64,000 nucleotides of DNA from Paracentrotus lividus (Eukaryota; Echinodermata; Echinoidea; Camarodonta; Echinidae). Where the stretch lies: contig CALNVZ010003434.1 of assembly GCA_940671915.1 (NCBI GenBank), positions 28,403,652 to 28,467,651 on the forward strand, in the 5' to 3' direction. The position numbers were made by a program, and so were the translations under genes. The notes under the pieces were generated by a model. The model was not told the DNA's origin. It did not search any database and saw nothing but the letters and a program-made list of their open reading frames with translations. Shown here one piece after another: positions 11,204-41,494 of the stretch. Positions within the stretch are counted from its first letter, which is position 1. Each line of letters opens with the position of its first letter.

Positions 11204-13209
11204 ATACCCCTTACCCCCAATTTTAATGTCCCGCATGAGCTTCCTCGCTACAGCCAATTGAATACAGAAAATAAGTAAACCCCAAAGCATCCCCAAAACA
11301 AAACATAAGAACTCGTCATGTCACGCCATTGTTGTATTTATTCATAGGCTGCTGTCAGAAATTGTTTAAAATCAGTTGCATTTCGGTTGGGCTCAGGTAT
11401 AGAAACTATGGTTTTGATGGCAGGACCTGTTTCGAGTTTACTGCATCAAATTTTTGGCAGGCTTTCAGAGCAAATCGACGCCAATTTGTGATTAATATGA
11501 ACATGTGGCTGTGTTGACTAAATATAGCAAAGCATTTTGGCTAATTCTCAAATTTTGTGTCATATAGAAGATCATACCGATATGAAGAGTTTCGATATTC
11601 AAAAGTTTAGCAAAGGATGCGTTTTATGGGACGACGATGGTAAATAAAACGATAAAAATAAGAAATACTTAAAAACAAACAAACAAGTCAAACAAATGAA
11701 TAAAAGAAAATAAATGATAAATACCACTCAGGTTAGATGCTCTCAATATATCAAGTTACATAAAAATAAAGAGTATCGAAAAAATTGAATATCAAACAAC
11801 TGAAATGTAAGGATCCCCCCCAAAAAAAAAACCCCAAAAAACAAAACACACAAACAAACAATAAAGAAGAAAACAACAAAAACAGCAAAAACAAAAAAAA
11901 AAAAAAAAAAAAAAAAAACCACTCAGAAAACTTGCAATTGCTATCTATCTACAATTGAAATATAACTGCTTAATTAACTTGAGGCCATTTTGTGTAAATT
12001 TGGGAATATTTGACCCTAATCCATCGCTTTATGTATGAAAAATGTAAAGCTTTATTCTTCATTGTTTGCACATGTATATTGCACGATCATATTACTTAAC
12101 GTGGGCTTAATGTGAAGACTATCTGGATTTCTTGACAATTAGGCCTATATGGCCACTTAACTCGTCTGTGATTTATTAACTTCTGATAGAATACTAGAAT
12201 CTCATTGACTGTCATGTTATTGTTCTTTGAAGAAAAACAAAAAAAGTTTCAATTGTAACTAGTTCTGATTGCAGCGTGATGAAAATCCAAGAAACGTGTG
12301 TTAAAAAAATAAAAACAATAGAGTCTCCATTACATCACCACATCGAGGTTTCCCGGGGAAACCAACACCACCAAACTTCCTCGGAATTCCGCCACAGTGA
12401 GTCATCAGCGTGACCTTTAACCTTCAATACTTGAGGGTATCCCCAACACCTTTTGTTGTTCGAGACTTGTATTTCGATGCTCCCATGTACGGGAATGGTC
12501 AGTACACGAGGAAAGGCTCAGCTTGAACCTGCAGGGGATCACTTGCACCTGTGGTTGATGAGTAGTCTTAAATTTCAAACCCCAGATAAACTTTTTGTTG
12601 AACAGTATTTGGCTTCAGAAGTAGGTTCAGATTCTATTTAGTCACTTTGACGGATCTTCCCTTCAAGTAGACTTTACATAGTTAGTTCCTCAAAAGTGGG
12701 AAGTTGTCTCTGCTCAAAAATGGAACGAATTAATGTGTAGTGCGATGCATACACAATGTGCTATACGTCGTGATAATTATGCCACTTTCGACGGCTTCAA
12801 ACACTTTGAACCACATCCTTTTCGACTTTCAACATCTATTTTTATAGAATATTGAAGGACTGATTATATCTCAAACTTAGGTTGGGTGTTTCATGCTTTG
12901 ATGGACACTTTAGACACTTTAGCAGAACTTTTACACGAAACTAAATATAAATGCGTCTGAATTTAAATTCTAGCAACTGCTCCCTGAACTCTGCAAACTG
13001 GAGGCTGATACACACGCACTCCTATTATTCCAGACTCCTCATAAAGTTATTTGAGCGCCCAAATAACGAATCGGTAACTCCGGTGGTAGCTGCCTCCCAA
13101 CTCTCTGCTGCAACCAATATTAATCTGAAGTACTACAACAATGACATCACCACACCACTGACGGTATGCCAACTGGAGGAAAAGAGGCAATTTAGTTCCT
13201 AGTATATCA

Positions 13210-13217
13210 TATAAAAG
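13210..13217 (+). promoter_or_regulatory. Candidate TATA box of MMP-A
   Basis: TATAAAAG lies 186 bases before the MMP-A start codon, which would put a transcription start near 13240 and leave a ~160-base 5' UTR. This is a motif and position only. Confidence 0.35.
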
Positions 13218-13402
13218 TAGGAATCAGAATTAATATAATCTGATTTAATCAGTACTACATACATTCCCCGTATACTTGTCGAAAGGTCAATTTAAACAGC
13301 TAACCATATTTTAACTCGAAGCGAACCAACCACATTCGCTTGAACGGTCATATTTCTATGTTCCTGAACTTGGCAAAGTTTGACTGAACTTCACATATCA
13401 AG

Positions 13403-30119
<16,717 letters not shown>

Positions 30120-30191
30120 CAATAACCTCCCATTCGACATTCATTGTTCTGTGTCTATGATTTTTAATTTGTCTTCATCATAATGTTAATA

Positions 30192-30392
30192 TAGATTTTC
30201 CCGGTCAATTTTAAACTCTTTGCAATCGCATTCGCTTATGGTCATTCAATTTAAACGATACCTCATGGAGCGGAGCTATTGGTCAGTTGAATTAACGATT
30301 AGATTTTCATTCGCAATCACATTTCGGACGAAAGTGCTTGTAAAAAATGTCACATTGATCGGAGATAGTTTAAACTTGACCGGGAAAACCTA
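30192..30392. mobile_element. MITE in the MMP-A 3' region
   Basis: Left attttcccggtcaattttaa and right agtttaaacttgaccgggaa are inverted copies, flanked by TA/TAT. Inner pieces (gcaatcgcattcg, cattcgcaatcac) also recur. It starts about 70 bases after the stop codon. Confidence 0.8.
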
Positions 30393-31790
30393 TATTCATA
30401 CTTTTTGGGGTAGGACGGGGTGAAATTACTGTTGTTGTTGATATCCCCGGTTGATAACGTGGGGGAAAAAAATCTTCAGGAGTTACAAACTGATTGTTAC
30501 CTAAGAGTAATTAAGCTTTTCATCAAAAGATAATACTACAGGTCTAACTCAAACTCATTTCGCTGAAATAGAAATTTTATCAAGAACAAAAAGTTGCTAT
30601 CAAAAGAAAAGTTTTGTAATAGGGCATGAAATGGAGATAAAAGTTATGTAGTAATTCAGGAGTGCAGAACGTCAATGTTTGACCAATCTCTTTTATTGAT
30701 GGCGCTATGACTATTGTTGTCCTAGGAAAATTTTGCTGCGCTGTTAAATAATGTTGTGATTATTATCTTACACGATATTTATGTGAGTGTGAGTGTAATT
30801 TATGTACAGGTATAAAAACACGAAATTCTGCTAATATGCTTTTGGAAGTCGTTTTGATTTAGTATTAGATATGTTTTCAATTATACTTTTTGATTTTAGT
30901 TTAGTGTTTCATGTGTGTTGATTCTGCTAATGAAATTTCATCTTCTGATAATTGCCATACGCGTTACTCGCGGGCGAGTGACGCAGTATGTTAAATATTG
31001 ATTTCATGCTGTATCATAGTCTTATGCACAATAGTGTTGTTTCTACAATTTTTGTAACCCAATGTTATTTGTTACGATCTCGATGATTGTGCACTTGCAG
31101 GCAGGTGTTGACTGAAGATCGCAAACATTTTCAAAAAAGTAAACTGTTTCTGAATTGTGTTTCGTATGTTGCTAGGAGCTTTGTGTATCGCGACATAAAG
31201 TTATGTTACGATAGGGGAGTTGTGTCATGCTTTTATCACATGAATTCGGAGTTTAGTGTAATTTTAGCAATGTATTTGTGTCACCATTCTTTGGTTTATA
31301 ATCATGACATAAGTTTCTAGAAACATGGCCATGACTTATATTGTATAAATCGATGTATAGTTTGTCACTTTGTTCTATTGTAAGATATTTTGTGGTTAAT
31401 TAGAACCAATGATGTGATTAAAGTCGAATCATGAACATTATTTTTTTTTTATTGATTTTATTGCACTCATAGTTTCTTAAAATGAAATTCACGGTTGCAT
31501 CGATTTATATTATATATAACGTGTGACGTGAGTACCGTATGGGTACACACATTCTTTATTTTCTGAGCTGACAATGTTTGGAAACCAGTTTTTTTTTCTC
31601 TCATTATTTGGTTAACAATTCTCGGTTTTACATAATGTTTGCAAAATATCACACACTTTCGATTTCATTATTGTTCGCAATCTACTTTCAGTTTGTATCT
31701 ACATGTATAATGATTTGGATTTAAAGATGATTATTTCTATCCAACTTTGTTTTTTCTCTCTGCCGAAATAATGTCATCAATTTTGTAAGC

Positions 31791-31796
31791 AATAAA
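31791..31796 (+). terminator. Candidate MMP-A polyadenylation signal
   Basis: AATAAA is followed by an A-rich stretch with a second overlapping signal (AATAAAG at 31798 on). Confidence 0.35.
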
Positions 31797-32232
31797 AAAA
31801 TAAAGAAAAGAAATCCCATTTATGTTCTGCTGTTACTCGTTGTATTTCTTTTCAATACTTGTACGTAATTCAATACTTGTAAACCCACCCCTACAATGTT
31901 CATCCCCTCCACTTAAAAAAAAAACGCTCCACGACCCCTTGTAGGTTCGAAATGCTTGTAATTACTGTTCTTTTAAACTTTCCGGGTTGGGTAACCCACA
32001 CAAAAAGTGTGAACAAACCAGACGTAGAGAACGCTATTCAATGTAAAAGCTTTGAGCCATCTAAACACAGAGTTAACCAATACAGTTTCTATACACAAGG
32101 TGTTAATATTTGCAATGTTATAACCCACTGAAACCAAGATGGCTATACCTGGACATCTTCTTATCGTCCAGAGAAACATCGTTAGCAATATGCAGTTTAT
32201 AGATCTTCACGAACGATATATTTCCTTTTAAT

Positions 32233-32798
32233 GGCCTGTATTCTCAAAAGCCGCCTAACTTGAAGCCTAGCTTAAATCTATGCTTTAACTATGGCTTGAT
32301 AAAAAGGAATCAATCCCAAAAAGTAGATGTTCAAATCTTCATAATTTTTGGTAGTGAAACTATTTAAAACTGCTTGGGAATGATAAGTACAAAAGTTTCC
32401 CTTTCAGAATCCAGAATTCAGTGAAGGTGATAAAAACATGCAACATAGACAGATAGGCCCAAATTCACAAAGGTGGATTCTGCAAAATCCGTGGTTTCAA
32501 CCCTGGGTTTAACCTAGGGTTGGACCTAGAATTTTTAATATGGTATTCACAAGGTGGAATCAACTGAATCCACAGATCCACAGCGTCATAAAACGTCATA
32601 ATTTGGGTCAACTGTTGGTGAATCATAACTGGTGGATCCGTGGAGCTGTCGATACAAAAACCCACGGATCCACGGATCCGTGGGTTTTGCAAAATCTTCC
32701 TTTGTGAATTCGGGCCATTGCGTCCCTTTTAACAAGCCATAGTTAAACCACAGATTTAAGCTAGGCTTAAAGTTAGACGGCTTTTGAGAATACGGGCC
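32233..32798. mobile_element. MITE with GGCCTGTATTCTC ends, carrying a nested MITE
   Basis: The left end (ggcctgtattctcaaaagcc, then gcctagcttaaat, aactatggcttg) and the right end (caagccatagttaa, atttaagctaggc, ggcttttgagaatacgggcc) are inverted. The element at 32456-32716 is inserted inside. A relative lies at 57692-58000. Confidence 0.85.
32456..32716. mobile_element. Nested MITE with GGCCCAAATTCACAAAGG ends
   Basis: Left ggcccaaattcacaaagg and right cctttgtgaattcgggcc are inverted. The interior repeats ccgtgg/ccacggatccacgg words. It is inside the 32233-32798 element and therefore younger. Confidence 0.85.
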
Positions 32799-32975
32799 TA
32801 TATCTTTTATAATAATATTATGCATGCACAGGAGGGTGCTTAGGGAAGGACATAAACATACATTAAATCAATAGAGAAATTTGAGTGTGCTTGTAGGACA
32901 GCCAAATAGAATAATAATTTCAAATCATTTGCAGGTACTTCGAAGCACATCTTTCCTAACATCACAATTTATTTA

Positions 32976-32978
32976 TTG

Positions 32979-33029
<51 letters not shown>
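32976..33029. repeat. (TA)n microsatellite
   Basis: About 25 TA dinucleotides in a row. Confidence 0.95.
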
Positions 33030-33031
<2 letters not shown>

Positions 33032-34313
33032 CTTTACCTACCACATTCCTACTCGTTATCATACAGGGCGAAAGGGGGGGGGAGGGGGATAGTATATTAA
33101 TTCTTAATTGCGGTCCTAGAAATAAGTAACCGTGTGCAAAGTGAGCGGATAAAGAAAGGGGAAATGATCATAAGGAGTGTATTCCCAAGACAAGAAGTTC
33201 AGCACTCGTACTGCTTCAGAAAGGTTTGTTTAAGAATGATGAAGTCATATCCACGAGTTAGTATGTCAGGGTTATATATCTGATTCATCAGTGATCTTAA
33301 AGAAAACGATTTTGAAATTAACCATCATAATTTTTATTATTACAATCGCAAAGACTGCATGTTAAGTACGTCTAAATTTACCTGATTCATTTAGCATTTG
33401 TCTATCCGTGCGTGATTTCCTTATTGTGGAACGATTCTGAAATTAGCATTTGTTTGCGAATATCGCGAAATAAATGTTTAGAATATCTAAATAAATGAAA
33501 GACATGTGTCTATTGTTATTAAAAGACACCTTAATCTACATCTTTTTATGCTTCAGTAGTTTACACTTTATAGACCTTTCTAAATCAAAGTGTGTTTTTT
33601 TTTCCAATGGATTATGGAAATAGCCGTTTAGTTATTTTCAGGACACATTCTTATAAAGCTCATTTCCGAGTGCATTTCAAGATTTCCGTAATTGATTGGA
33701 CGAGTCATTATTGTATTTTGATTAATCTGCCGGACAGTGGTAGTGAATCATTTCAAACAATAGCAGACAACAACTTAAGGTATTGTTTGGGACATTTTGG
33801 ATTTTGTATGGTTGCCAGGTCTGTGCATCTTGCTCACGACCTCCCATATATTACTCCAACTATAGGTGAAACATGACCCCAATCCATTTGAATGTCTTGT
33901 TCGTTAATTAATCATAAAATTAAGGTTTTATAATTATTGAAATGATATGTTGCACATCTTAAAGCAGACTGGTGATCGAACTAAGTTTCATGATTGCTAA
34001 TACTTTATATCAATTCTATATCTCCCCCCTTTTTCAAAATAAGTGTGGGTGTGTTTAGTGAGGGAATGAAGTGTGTGTGCGTGTTTGTATGTGTGTGCGT
34101 GCTTGTATGAGGGTGTGTGGCCCTAAATGTGTGTCAGAATGTGTGAGGATGAGGGTGCTTGTGATGTATGGGGGGGGGGGGTATGTGTAAGGAAAGAGAA
34201 AGAAAGAAGAGATGGGCATGTTGGGGTTGGTGAAAGTTTGGGTTGGAGGGTACTAATAATGGTGTTTCTGTTTGCGAAATTGTGTAGGAACGTGTGCGAG
34301 TGTGTGTATATAC

Positions 34314-34492
34314 AGGGGCCGCGGAGCCGGGGGGGGGGGGGGGGCTGCAGCCCCCCCCCCCCCTTTTTCAGCCAAACTGTACAAAAATGCAAAAATGAAA
34401 AAACCCCATAACCATTTGTGAATTTTTAGCCTGTTCAGCCCCCCTACTTTCGGCTCAGCCCCTCCACTTTCAAAAACGCTCCGCGGCCCCTG
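34314..34492. mobile_element. hAT-like MITE, CAGGGGCCGCGGAGC ends, copy 1
   Basis: It begins caggggccgcggagc and ends gctccgcggcccctg. CAGGGG...CCCCTG ends resemble hAT termini. The interior has long G and C runs whose lengths may be assembly noise. A second copy is at 60599-60748, and a right-end remnant is near 31902-31940. Confidence 0.8.
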
Positions 34493-36571
34493 ATATATAT
34501 GTATGTGCGTGGGTGTGTGCCTGTGTGTGTCTGTGTGTAATTAATTCAGAACATAACACCAGATTTTTGCTGAAGCGTTACCTCTTGCGTGTCCCCCATA
34601 GTATGACGTCATTAGACAGAAATAACAGGTGTTTTTAAAGCACAATAGCATTGTGGTCGTTTGGATTAACTACTCACAAACAATGTAAGGCCCTGATTTG
34701 TCAAGACTCTAAAATATAAATAGATATTTAGAACATTATTTTTAAAAGTGTACAGGGAGAAATATCATTTCACAAAGTTCGAACGAGTTTCCACCGTTCG
34801 ATTGTAACTCAATATAATTTATGAATATTATATGTCATGCAAATGATCCCGATTCATATAGTTAATCTCTCATATTGAAATGGTTTACTTGAATACTACG
34901 AAGTGACGTAAAAGAAACGAAAAAAAAAAAACATGTGCTTGATCATGCAAAGATAATCGGTGGTATATGAATGGTGATTCAATTTTATTTTGTTTTGTCT
35001 GCATGCATAGAGCAATGGATAAAGGACTAGACGTCCATAAATACGATCCTACCTGGATAACTCCCAAGTGAAGTATATGGTCCCCTTTATTATGTAAGAT
35101 GTGAATGATTTAATTCAGTTGCCATAGTAACTAGAGGATATCAAATTATCCGATGTATCTACTAAGCTAAATAGAATATAACTATACATGCCGGATATAA
35201 TATTTTACAAAGTTTGGATGCCTTCCAATAAAGGGTGGGTTTTGATTAAAAGCATGTTCTATAAATATAAATCTAAATATTAAAAATAAGGATGAAACTC
35301 GTTCCACAACCCAAGGAAAATACAACAGGTTTCCAGACATTATTGGCAGTGGAAATTTTTAACTATTGAGAAAAGTAAGGTTTTAGGCAAACATTTCTAA
35401 ATAAAAACCCTAAAATGATTTGGACGGTTTGTTACATGTATACTGTAGTTAATGCCAATGATCTATAAAGCATTCAATTGATATAAATCATGTAAATAGA
35501 AGACGATAATATTTGTTCACTTTCCGGTCCTCATCCTCTCTTTCCTTTCTATTGCCATGATTGCTGTGAGCTTTTTTTTTGTGATCTCGAACCGAAATCC
35601 ATAGCCTCGCAAACATGAAATTCATCAAATAAACAAATAAATGATTGGCTATAGTACAAATCTGGTCAAATTAATTACAAAAGATAAAGAGAATAGCTGA
35701 AATGATCATGTCAATTTATAACTAAACTGGTAGGCAATTGATTCATTTGTGCCATGGGACTGGATTTTGTGTACTTTTATCAGAAACCACAAGGCTTAGA
35801 GACGAAGATTAATTAAATAATTATTGGCCTCCTTTTTTCCTTAAAGATATCCTTATGTGATCTAAGGAATCACGACACAGGATTCTACTTTGTGGTATAA
35901 CGGAACAAGCTGCCAAAAAGAAAACGACCCAAAGGCGAGTAGTCATTATATCACTGAAAATCTGGGTTAAAGGTACATACAAATGTTATTTCATTGTTCA
36001 AAATTACTTGCTCTCACTGTTTTTTTTTTTGTGATTTTTTTTAATACTTTTAAATCTGAGCTTAAGTTTGATTTACAAAGTATGATAGTAATTGAATCAC
36101 TTGAAAAGGACCTTAAATTTAATCTGCCAAAGTATATCGAGGTTATTACTGACATTAAATACCTTGATAATTTCCATGTGCATTTAATTTTAAGATATAA
36201 ATTTCAAAAAGTTTCATATGTACATTTTAATTTCCATGTATAACGCTATTGGATATTACTAATAATAATTTCAGGTATTAGCTACGGTCAAATAAGTTAT
36301 TAAACAGAATTCCTTTACAATATTGTTAATATAATTTGGACATTAGTACACCCTTTAGCCCAATAACCTTTCGCACTCATTTCCTTAAAACATATCGTTA
36401 TGTTTATTCATTTCGTCATCACGATTACATAATTATTTTGACCAAGTCTAGAGTCATTTGGTTAACCCTTTCCCTGCCAAAGTAACAATTTATTATTTTT
36501 CCCCTATGAGATCTGGATGACTTCAACAAAATCTGCTTGTCAGATTAAATTCCAGTTTTCACTAGAGAAAA

Positions 36572-36672
36572 GGAGAAGAAGAAGAAGAAGAAGAAGAAGA
36601 AGAAGAAGAAGAAGAAGAAGAAGAAGAAGAAGAAGAAGAAGAAGAAGAAAAAGAAGAAGAAGAAGAAGAAGA
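36572..36672. repeat. (GAA)n microsatellite
   Basis: About 33 GAA triplets. Poly-Arg and poly-Phe open frames here are artefacts. Confidence 0.95.
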
Positions 36673-37829
36673 GCAGAACAGACTGTTGCCTACTCTTTGT
36701 TGTGGGAAAATTATGATTTACTTTTACATTTTGATTTACTTTAACAGCCCTCCAGGAATGGAAGGCTATAGTGGCTTCTCTTTTTATTGGATACATTAGG
36801 ACACAAAGAAATGAATATATGAATATAAAAAGAGCCCAAGTCCATGAAAGTTCATTTCGAGTAAATCAAGAAAACCTGAATGATTTTTGTATGTAGTCAA
36901 TGGAGGTTTGAGATATATATATATTTTTTATTATTATTAATTTCAAGCATTTGGGGCAGAATTCAGTGCTGTAAATTGTACACAAGATGGACTCATGTAT
37001 GAGCAACAACCTTCCATGGTTAACTCAATTTGGCCAAGAGATGGACTTGTGCCTTTTTAAAATTCATATACTCAAATGTATATTGTGAATGAAAAATAGT
37101 TGTGAAACATGATGTCACTTTAAAAAAAAAACAGATTTTAGATACATATGAATATAATTTCTTCACTTTAATAATTTGGTAAACCCTTATGACGCCAGGA
37201 TTATAGATAAATAAAACACCGGCACACCCATCTAAAATAACCAGGCTAATTGGGTTAATTGCAATGTATTAATTACGGGAAATATGAGACTGAAATACTA
37301 GTCGACATAATCATAATACATGACCACATAGTTCGGGAGAACTGGTATCCATGTTTGGTCATTCAAAGTTTAGGATACTAATTATAATTGAGCATAAAGC
37401 TATAGCTATCTGACCACACTTCTTTATTCATAAAGAAAAAAGAGTCTTATTAAAAAAGTAAAAAAGAAAAGGAATTTTATAGAATGATAATGTGGAGGCA
37501 ACTATAAAGGAACCATCAACATGATAAAGAAAGAAGTAGAAAATTGAATCTGCTTAACATTATAATTTTTAACCAACCATGTGAAATAAGAAAAAAAAAA
37601 CCAAAAAAAAAATAAAGTGTAAATAAGAATATTACATACATTACATATGGCACAACAACAAAAAAAATGTCTATTTGTGCTTCAATACTCAGTATAATCG
37701 GCATTATCGTCCGGCTTCATGTACCAGCATACTCCAGGAAAATGGATAAATGACGTCATGTATTTTGGGAACTAAGGACCATTTCGAATTTACTTCTCCA
37801 TCATAGAGATCTGTCATAAGGACGTAAGC

Positions 37830-38115
37830 ACTTTGGCTACGGTGTGAAACACAATGTGAAATACGGTATGGACACTATGTGAATCATTTTTATACTGTCG
37901 TATTTTAAAACACTTGAATTTAACTGTGTGAAGATGATTTCACACCGTGAGGGAGTAAATTTACAATGTGAAAAAGAACATTCCTATGTGAATAGTTTGT
38001 GGGGAAAAAATAATAACACCACGGTTTAAAATCATCTTCACACTATTGAATTCGAACGTTTTCACACAGACGACAATGAAAACACACTGTGAATAGGACA
38101 CTGTGTTCTATTCAG
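37830..38115. repeat. GTGTGAA-rich element with inverted segments
   Basis: GTGTGAA/TTCACAC words recur about ten times. Inverted pairs include tgtgtgaagatgatttcaca against aaatcatcttcacact. It is probably a decayed MITE. Confidence 0.5.
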
Positions 38116-38427
38116 CAGGGTTTGAACCATGTATCTCCTGTTTCATAGTCCTCTCACTGATCCACTAGACCATGTCACCTCTCAGGAAAGTGATGATCGA
38201 CCATGGGGAGAGTGTCTGTCTATTAATCCGTTTAAGAACTCAGCATTCGTCATACAGAGTTCAGAACGTTGTTACCATGGTTCTTACACGGCTTCGGGGC
38301 AGAAAAGAAGCCGGGAGTACTGAGCGATAGATTTACTAAGAAGGGAGATCTTAACACTTTCATAATATTACTGACATATGACGAATCTCTTATTATTGTG
38401 GATACAGCTCGTCGTTCGTTTATCTAA

Positions 38428-38661
38428 TGCTACAGTCACACAGACACTTACGTTTAGTTACGTATTTGTTGCTTTATATTTCTTTAATCTTCTATTCTAT
38501 CATTTCTTATGTATTTCTTTGTTTTATTGTATGAACGAAATTATCACTATTGCCACTGTTGACTATGATGGGAAGGAATCCGTTGGGAACCGCAAAAAAG
38601 AAAATAATTTTTGGACGCAACCGGACGTAACTCAACGTAAGTGTCTGTGTGACTGTAGCAT
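38428..38661. mobile_element. MITE with ~35-bp terminal inverted repeats
   Basis: Left tgctacagtcacacagacac, continuing ttacgttta-ttacgt, is mirrored by the right end acgtaa, aacgtaagtgtctgtgtgac, tgtagca. The body is AT-rich and non-coding. Confidence 0.9.
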
Positions 38662-39520
38662 AAAAGTGAAATAAGATTCAGTTGTCCGCAAAAGACGCAA
38701 TAATCTAAAAAGTGATAGTTTATTGTTCCGAAACACGGAAAGTGTTCGTATGAACCTTTGGATCAACGAACCTTATCTCATTTTCGGACAAACTATACTT
38801 CGGAATAACTAACCCTGTTTCATTGACGAACAAACAACCTTCCCGAACAACCATCATCATAATAATATATGAAAGTCCATTGTGAAATGCACTTTAAAAT
38901 AAGAAAATATAAATAGCTATAAAGAATTCATGACAAATACATTTTCATGAATAGAAAAGCCAGTAATCGTACCCTTTCTTTACCTCACTCACAATTGAAT
39001 AGATATAGATATAAATAAAGAATAGATATGAATAATTATACAAACAATTAAAAACTATAACACTGCCAGGTGAGCATGTATTTGTTCCAAGCTTATTGAA
39101 TTGTTTTTCTCTAATAACAATTAAAGGTTGCAGAATCCCTGGTAATTCACATTATTTATAGAAAATAATGACGTTTCTCAACCTCGACCTCGAAGTCAGT
39201 TTCATAGTAGACATCGTTAATCCTCAGTGATTTGCAGAACAATACTTTGCTTTTCAGTCTGTAAAACAATAAGTATGCATCACCTTCGCATTGAAAATAA
39301 TTTAATCGGACATCATATTCGAAACATATATTTTCATTCCAAAGTCTAATATTTGCAAAAGGAAGATAAGGTTTGTATGATCATAATGGTGATTATGATT
39401 GTGTAAACAATTATAATGGTGATAGGATTGTGTAAACAATAATGAATATCTAAAACCGGTTGTGATTTTAGTTTGCAGCTGATAGTGCCGTATATTGAGC
39501 TTTAGGATAATAAACATAAA

Positions 39521-41494
39521 ACAAAAAGTAAGTTCCCCCTATTTCAGATATCAATAATTTTTTAACCAGGAGGAATTTTAAAAATCTAATTATATGTCCA
39601 AGTAGGGAATTTAATTAGCTACCATAGGACCGAATTTAAGGAAAAAATCGTTAAGTCATGCTTCAGTGATTAATGATGGAATGCAAAAATGTCATTTTTT
39701 GAAGTTCACAAGCCTAAAATCACAACTTTGATTAAATGATATCGGACCCATTTTCAGATTTTAAACAATTTACATGTCAGAATGTATGCAAAACGTGCTT
39801 TCAAACATACGGAAACGAAATTTGCGTCAAATTTCACAGTTGAGTGAGCATGCAGCAAAAATTGCCCAAACTGCGATTTTTACTTCTTTGCCATGGTAAA
39901 ATCGATCAAATGTGAGGGAATTCCTGTTTTGGAAGTGTATGCAACCAATATCCATTCATTCACGGTTGAATGAACCCATCAATCAACCAAAAAATAGGCC
40001 ATTTTAGAATTACGAAGAGTCATTGTAGTAATTTTATGCACTAGAAAACATCTCAATAAAATTTTTTGGGTTTTATTTATATTCTTTGGGCACGTGTCAA
40101 TGATCCTATGGCATTTATTTACAAATTCATGCTTCAGTGAGCACGTGAGACTGGAAAAGCTCCTTTCTCACGTACGGACTAAACTTCAAATTCTTGCTTT
40201 GATTTAATTTAACATTTCTTTTCGGGGAGTACTTCTGATTTTATTTTCATAGAAATCCCGATGTTTCACGCCTCAGTGGGCACAAGATACAAGAAAATCA
40301 TGAAAATGAGAAGAAAGTTTCAGGCTTCGTCACGGTTCAGTGACTTTTCGAAATATATATAATTTGAGTAACGATCATGTTAGTTAGAGACCAGTTGAAG
40401 TTATGTGCAAAGTTTCATACAATAATTCACAGTCAAATGGACAAAAACTGACAATCAAAATATGCCAAATTTCACTTTTGTTAAACTTTTGTTAAACCTC
40501 TGTACATAAAGTCAATGGAGGAGGAAATCAATACCTGACAAACGTGAAATTCAGTCGATTTCATTGATGATTATTGTTAATTTGACCGTGAGTTATGTCA
40601 CGAAACTTGGCACACAGCTTCAACTGATCTCCAACTAACATGATCTTGATTCAAATTACGTATTCGAAAAGTCACTGAACCGTGACGAAGCCTGAAACTT
40701 TCTTCTCATTTTCATGATTTTCTTGTATCTTGTGCCCACTGAGGCGTGAAACATCGGGATTTCTATGAAAATAAGATCAGAAGTACTCCCCAAAAAGAAA
40801 TGTTAAATTCAATCAAGGTAAGAATTTGAATTTTATTCCGTACGTGAGAAAAGGGCTTTTCCAGTCTCACGTGCTCACTGAAGCATGATTTTTTTAAATA
40901 AATGCCATAGGATCATTGACACGTGCCCAAAGAATATAAATAAAACCCAAAAAATGTTATCGAGATGCTTTCTTGTGCATAAAATTACTACAATGACTCT
41001 TTGTAATTCTAGAATGGCCTATTTTTTGATTGATTTTATGGGTTCATTCAACCATGAATGAATGGATATTGGTTACATACCCTCCCAAACAGGAATTCCC
41101 TCCCATTTGATCGATTATACCATGGCAAAGAAGTAAAAATCGCAGTTTGGGCAATTTTTGCTGCATGCTCACTCAACCGTGAATTTTGACGCAAATTTCG
41201 TTTCCGTATGTTGGGAAGCACGTTTTGCATACATTCTGACGTGTAAATTGTTTAAAATCTGAAAATGGGTGCGATTCCATCGAATCAAAGTTGTGATTTT
41301 AGGCTTGTGAACTTCAAAAAATGACATTTTTGCATTCAACCATTAATCACTGAAGCATGACTTAATGATTTTTCCTAAAATTCGGTCCTATGGTAGCTAA
41401 TTAAATTCCCTACATGAACATATAATTAGATTTTTAAAATTCCTCCTGGTTCAAAAATTATTGATATCTGAAATAGGGGGAACTTTCTTTTTGT
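39521..41494. repeat. ~2-kb palindrome with ~0.95-kb arms
   Basis: From 39521 the sequence is mirrored as reverse complement up to about 41494, centred near 40510 with a spacer of only some tens of bases. Landmarks pair across it: gttccccctatttcagatat (39532) with its inverse (41459-41483), accataggaccgaattt with its inverse near 41395, and caggcttcgtcacggttcag (40321-40340) with its inverse near 40680. The arms look roughly 90% alike. Each arm carries seven spaced copies of a ~20-bp motif like ttcacggttcagtgagcac. No open frame stands out. It could be a foldback-type element or a tail-to-tail duplication. Confidence 0.9.

Larger units (their letters stand above)
4216..13209. other. Intergenic region between the GPR143-like gene and MMP-A
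   Basis: No coding exon was recognised. The region holds MITEs (5212-5633, 9738-10382, 11057-11203), A-rich simple sequence (8250-8445) and a purine-rich array (8895-9600). Between these it is unremarkable AT-rich DNA. Short open frames here have no recognisable family features. Confidence 0.6.
30120..31796 (+). other. Probable 3' UTR of MMP-A
   Basis: No coding exon was recognised. A clear polyadenylation signal AATAAA occurs at 31791-31796, suggesting a ~1.7-kb 3' UTR that includes the small MITE at 30192-30392. Use of a shorter UTR cannot be judged from sequence. Confidence 0.4.
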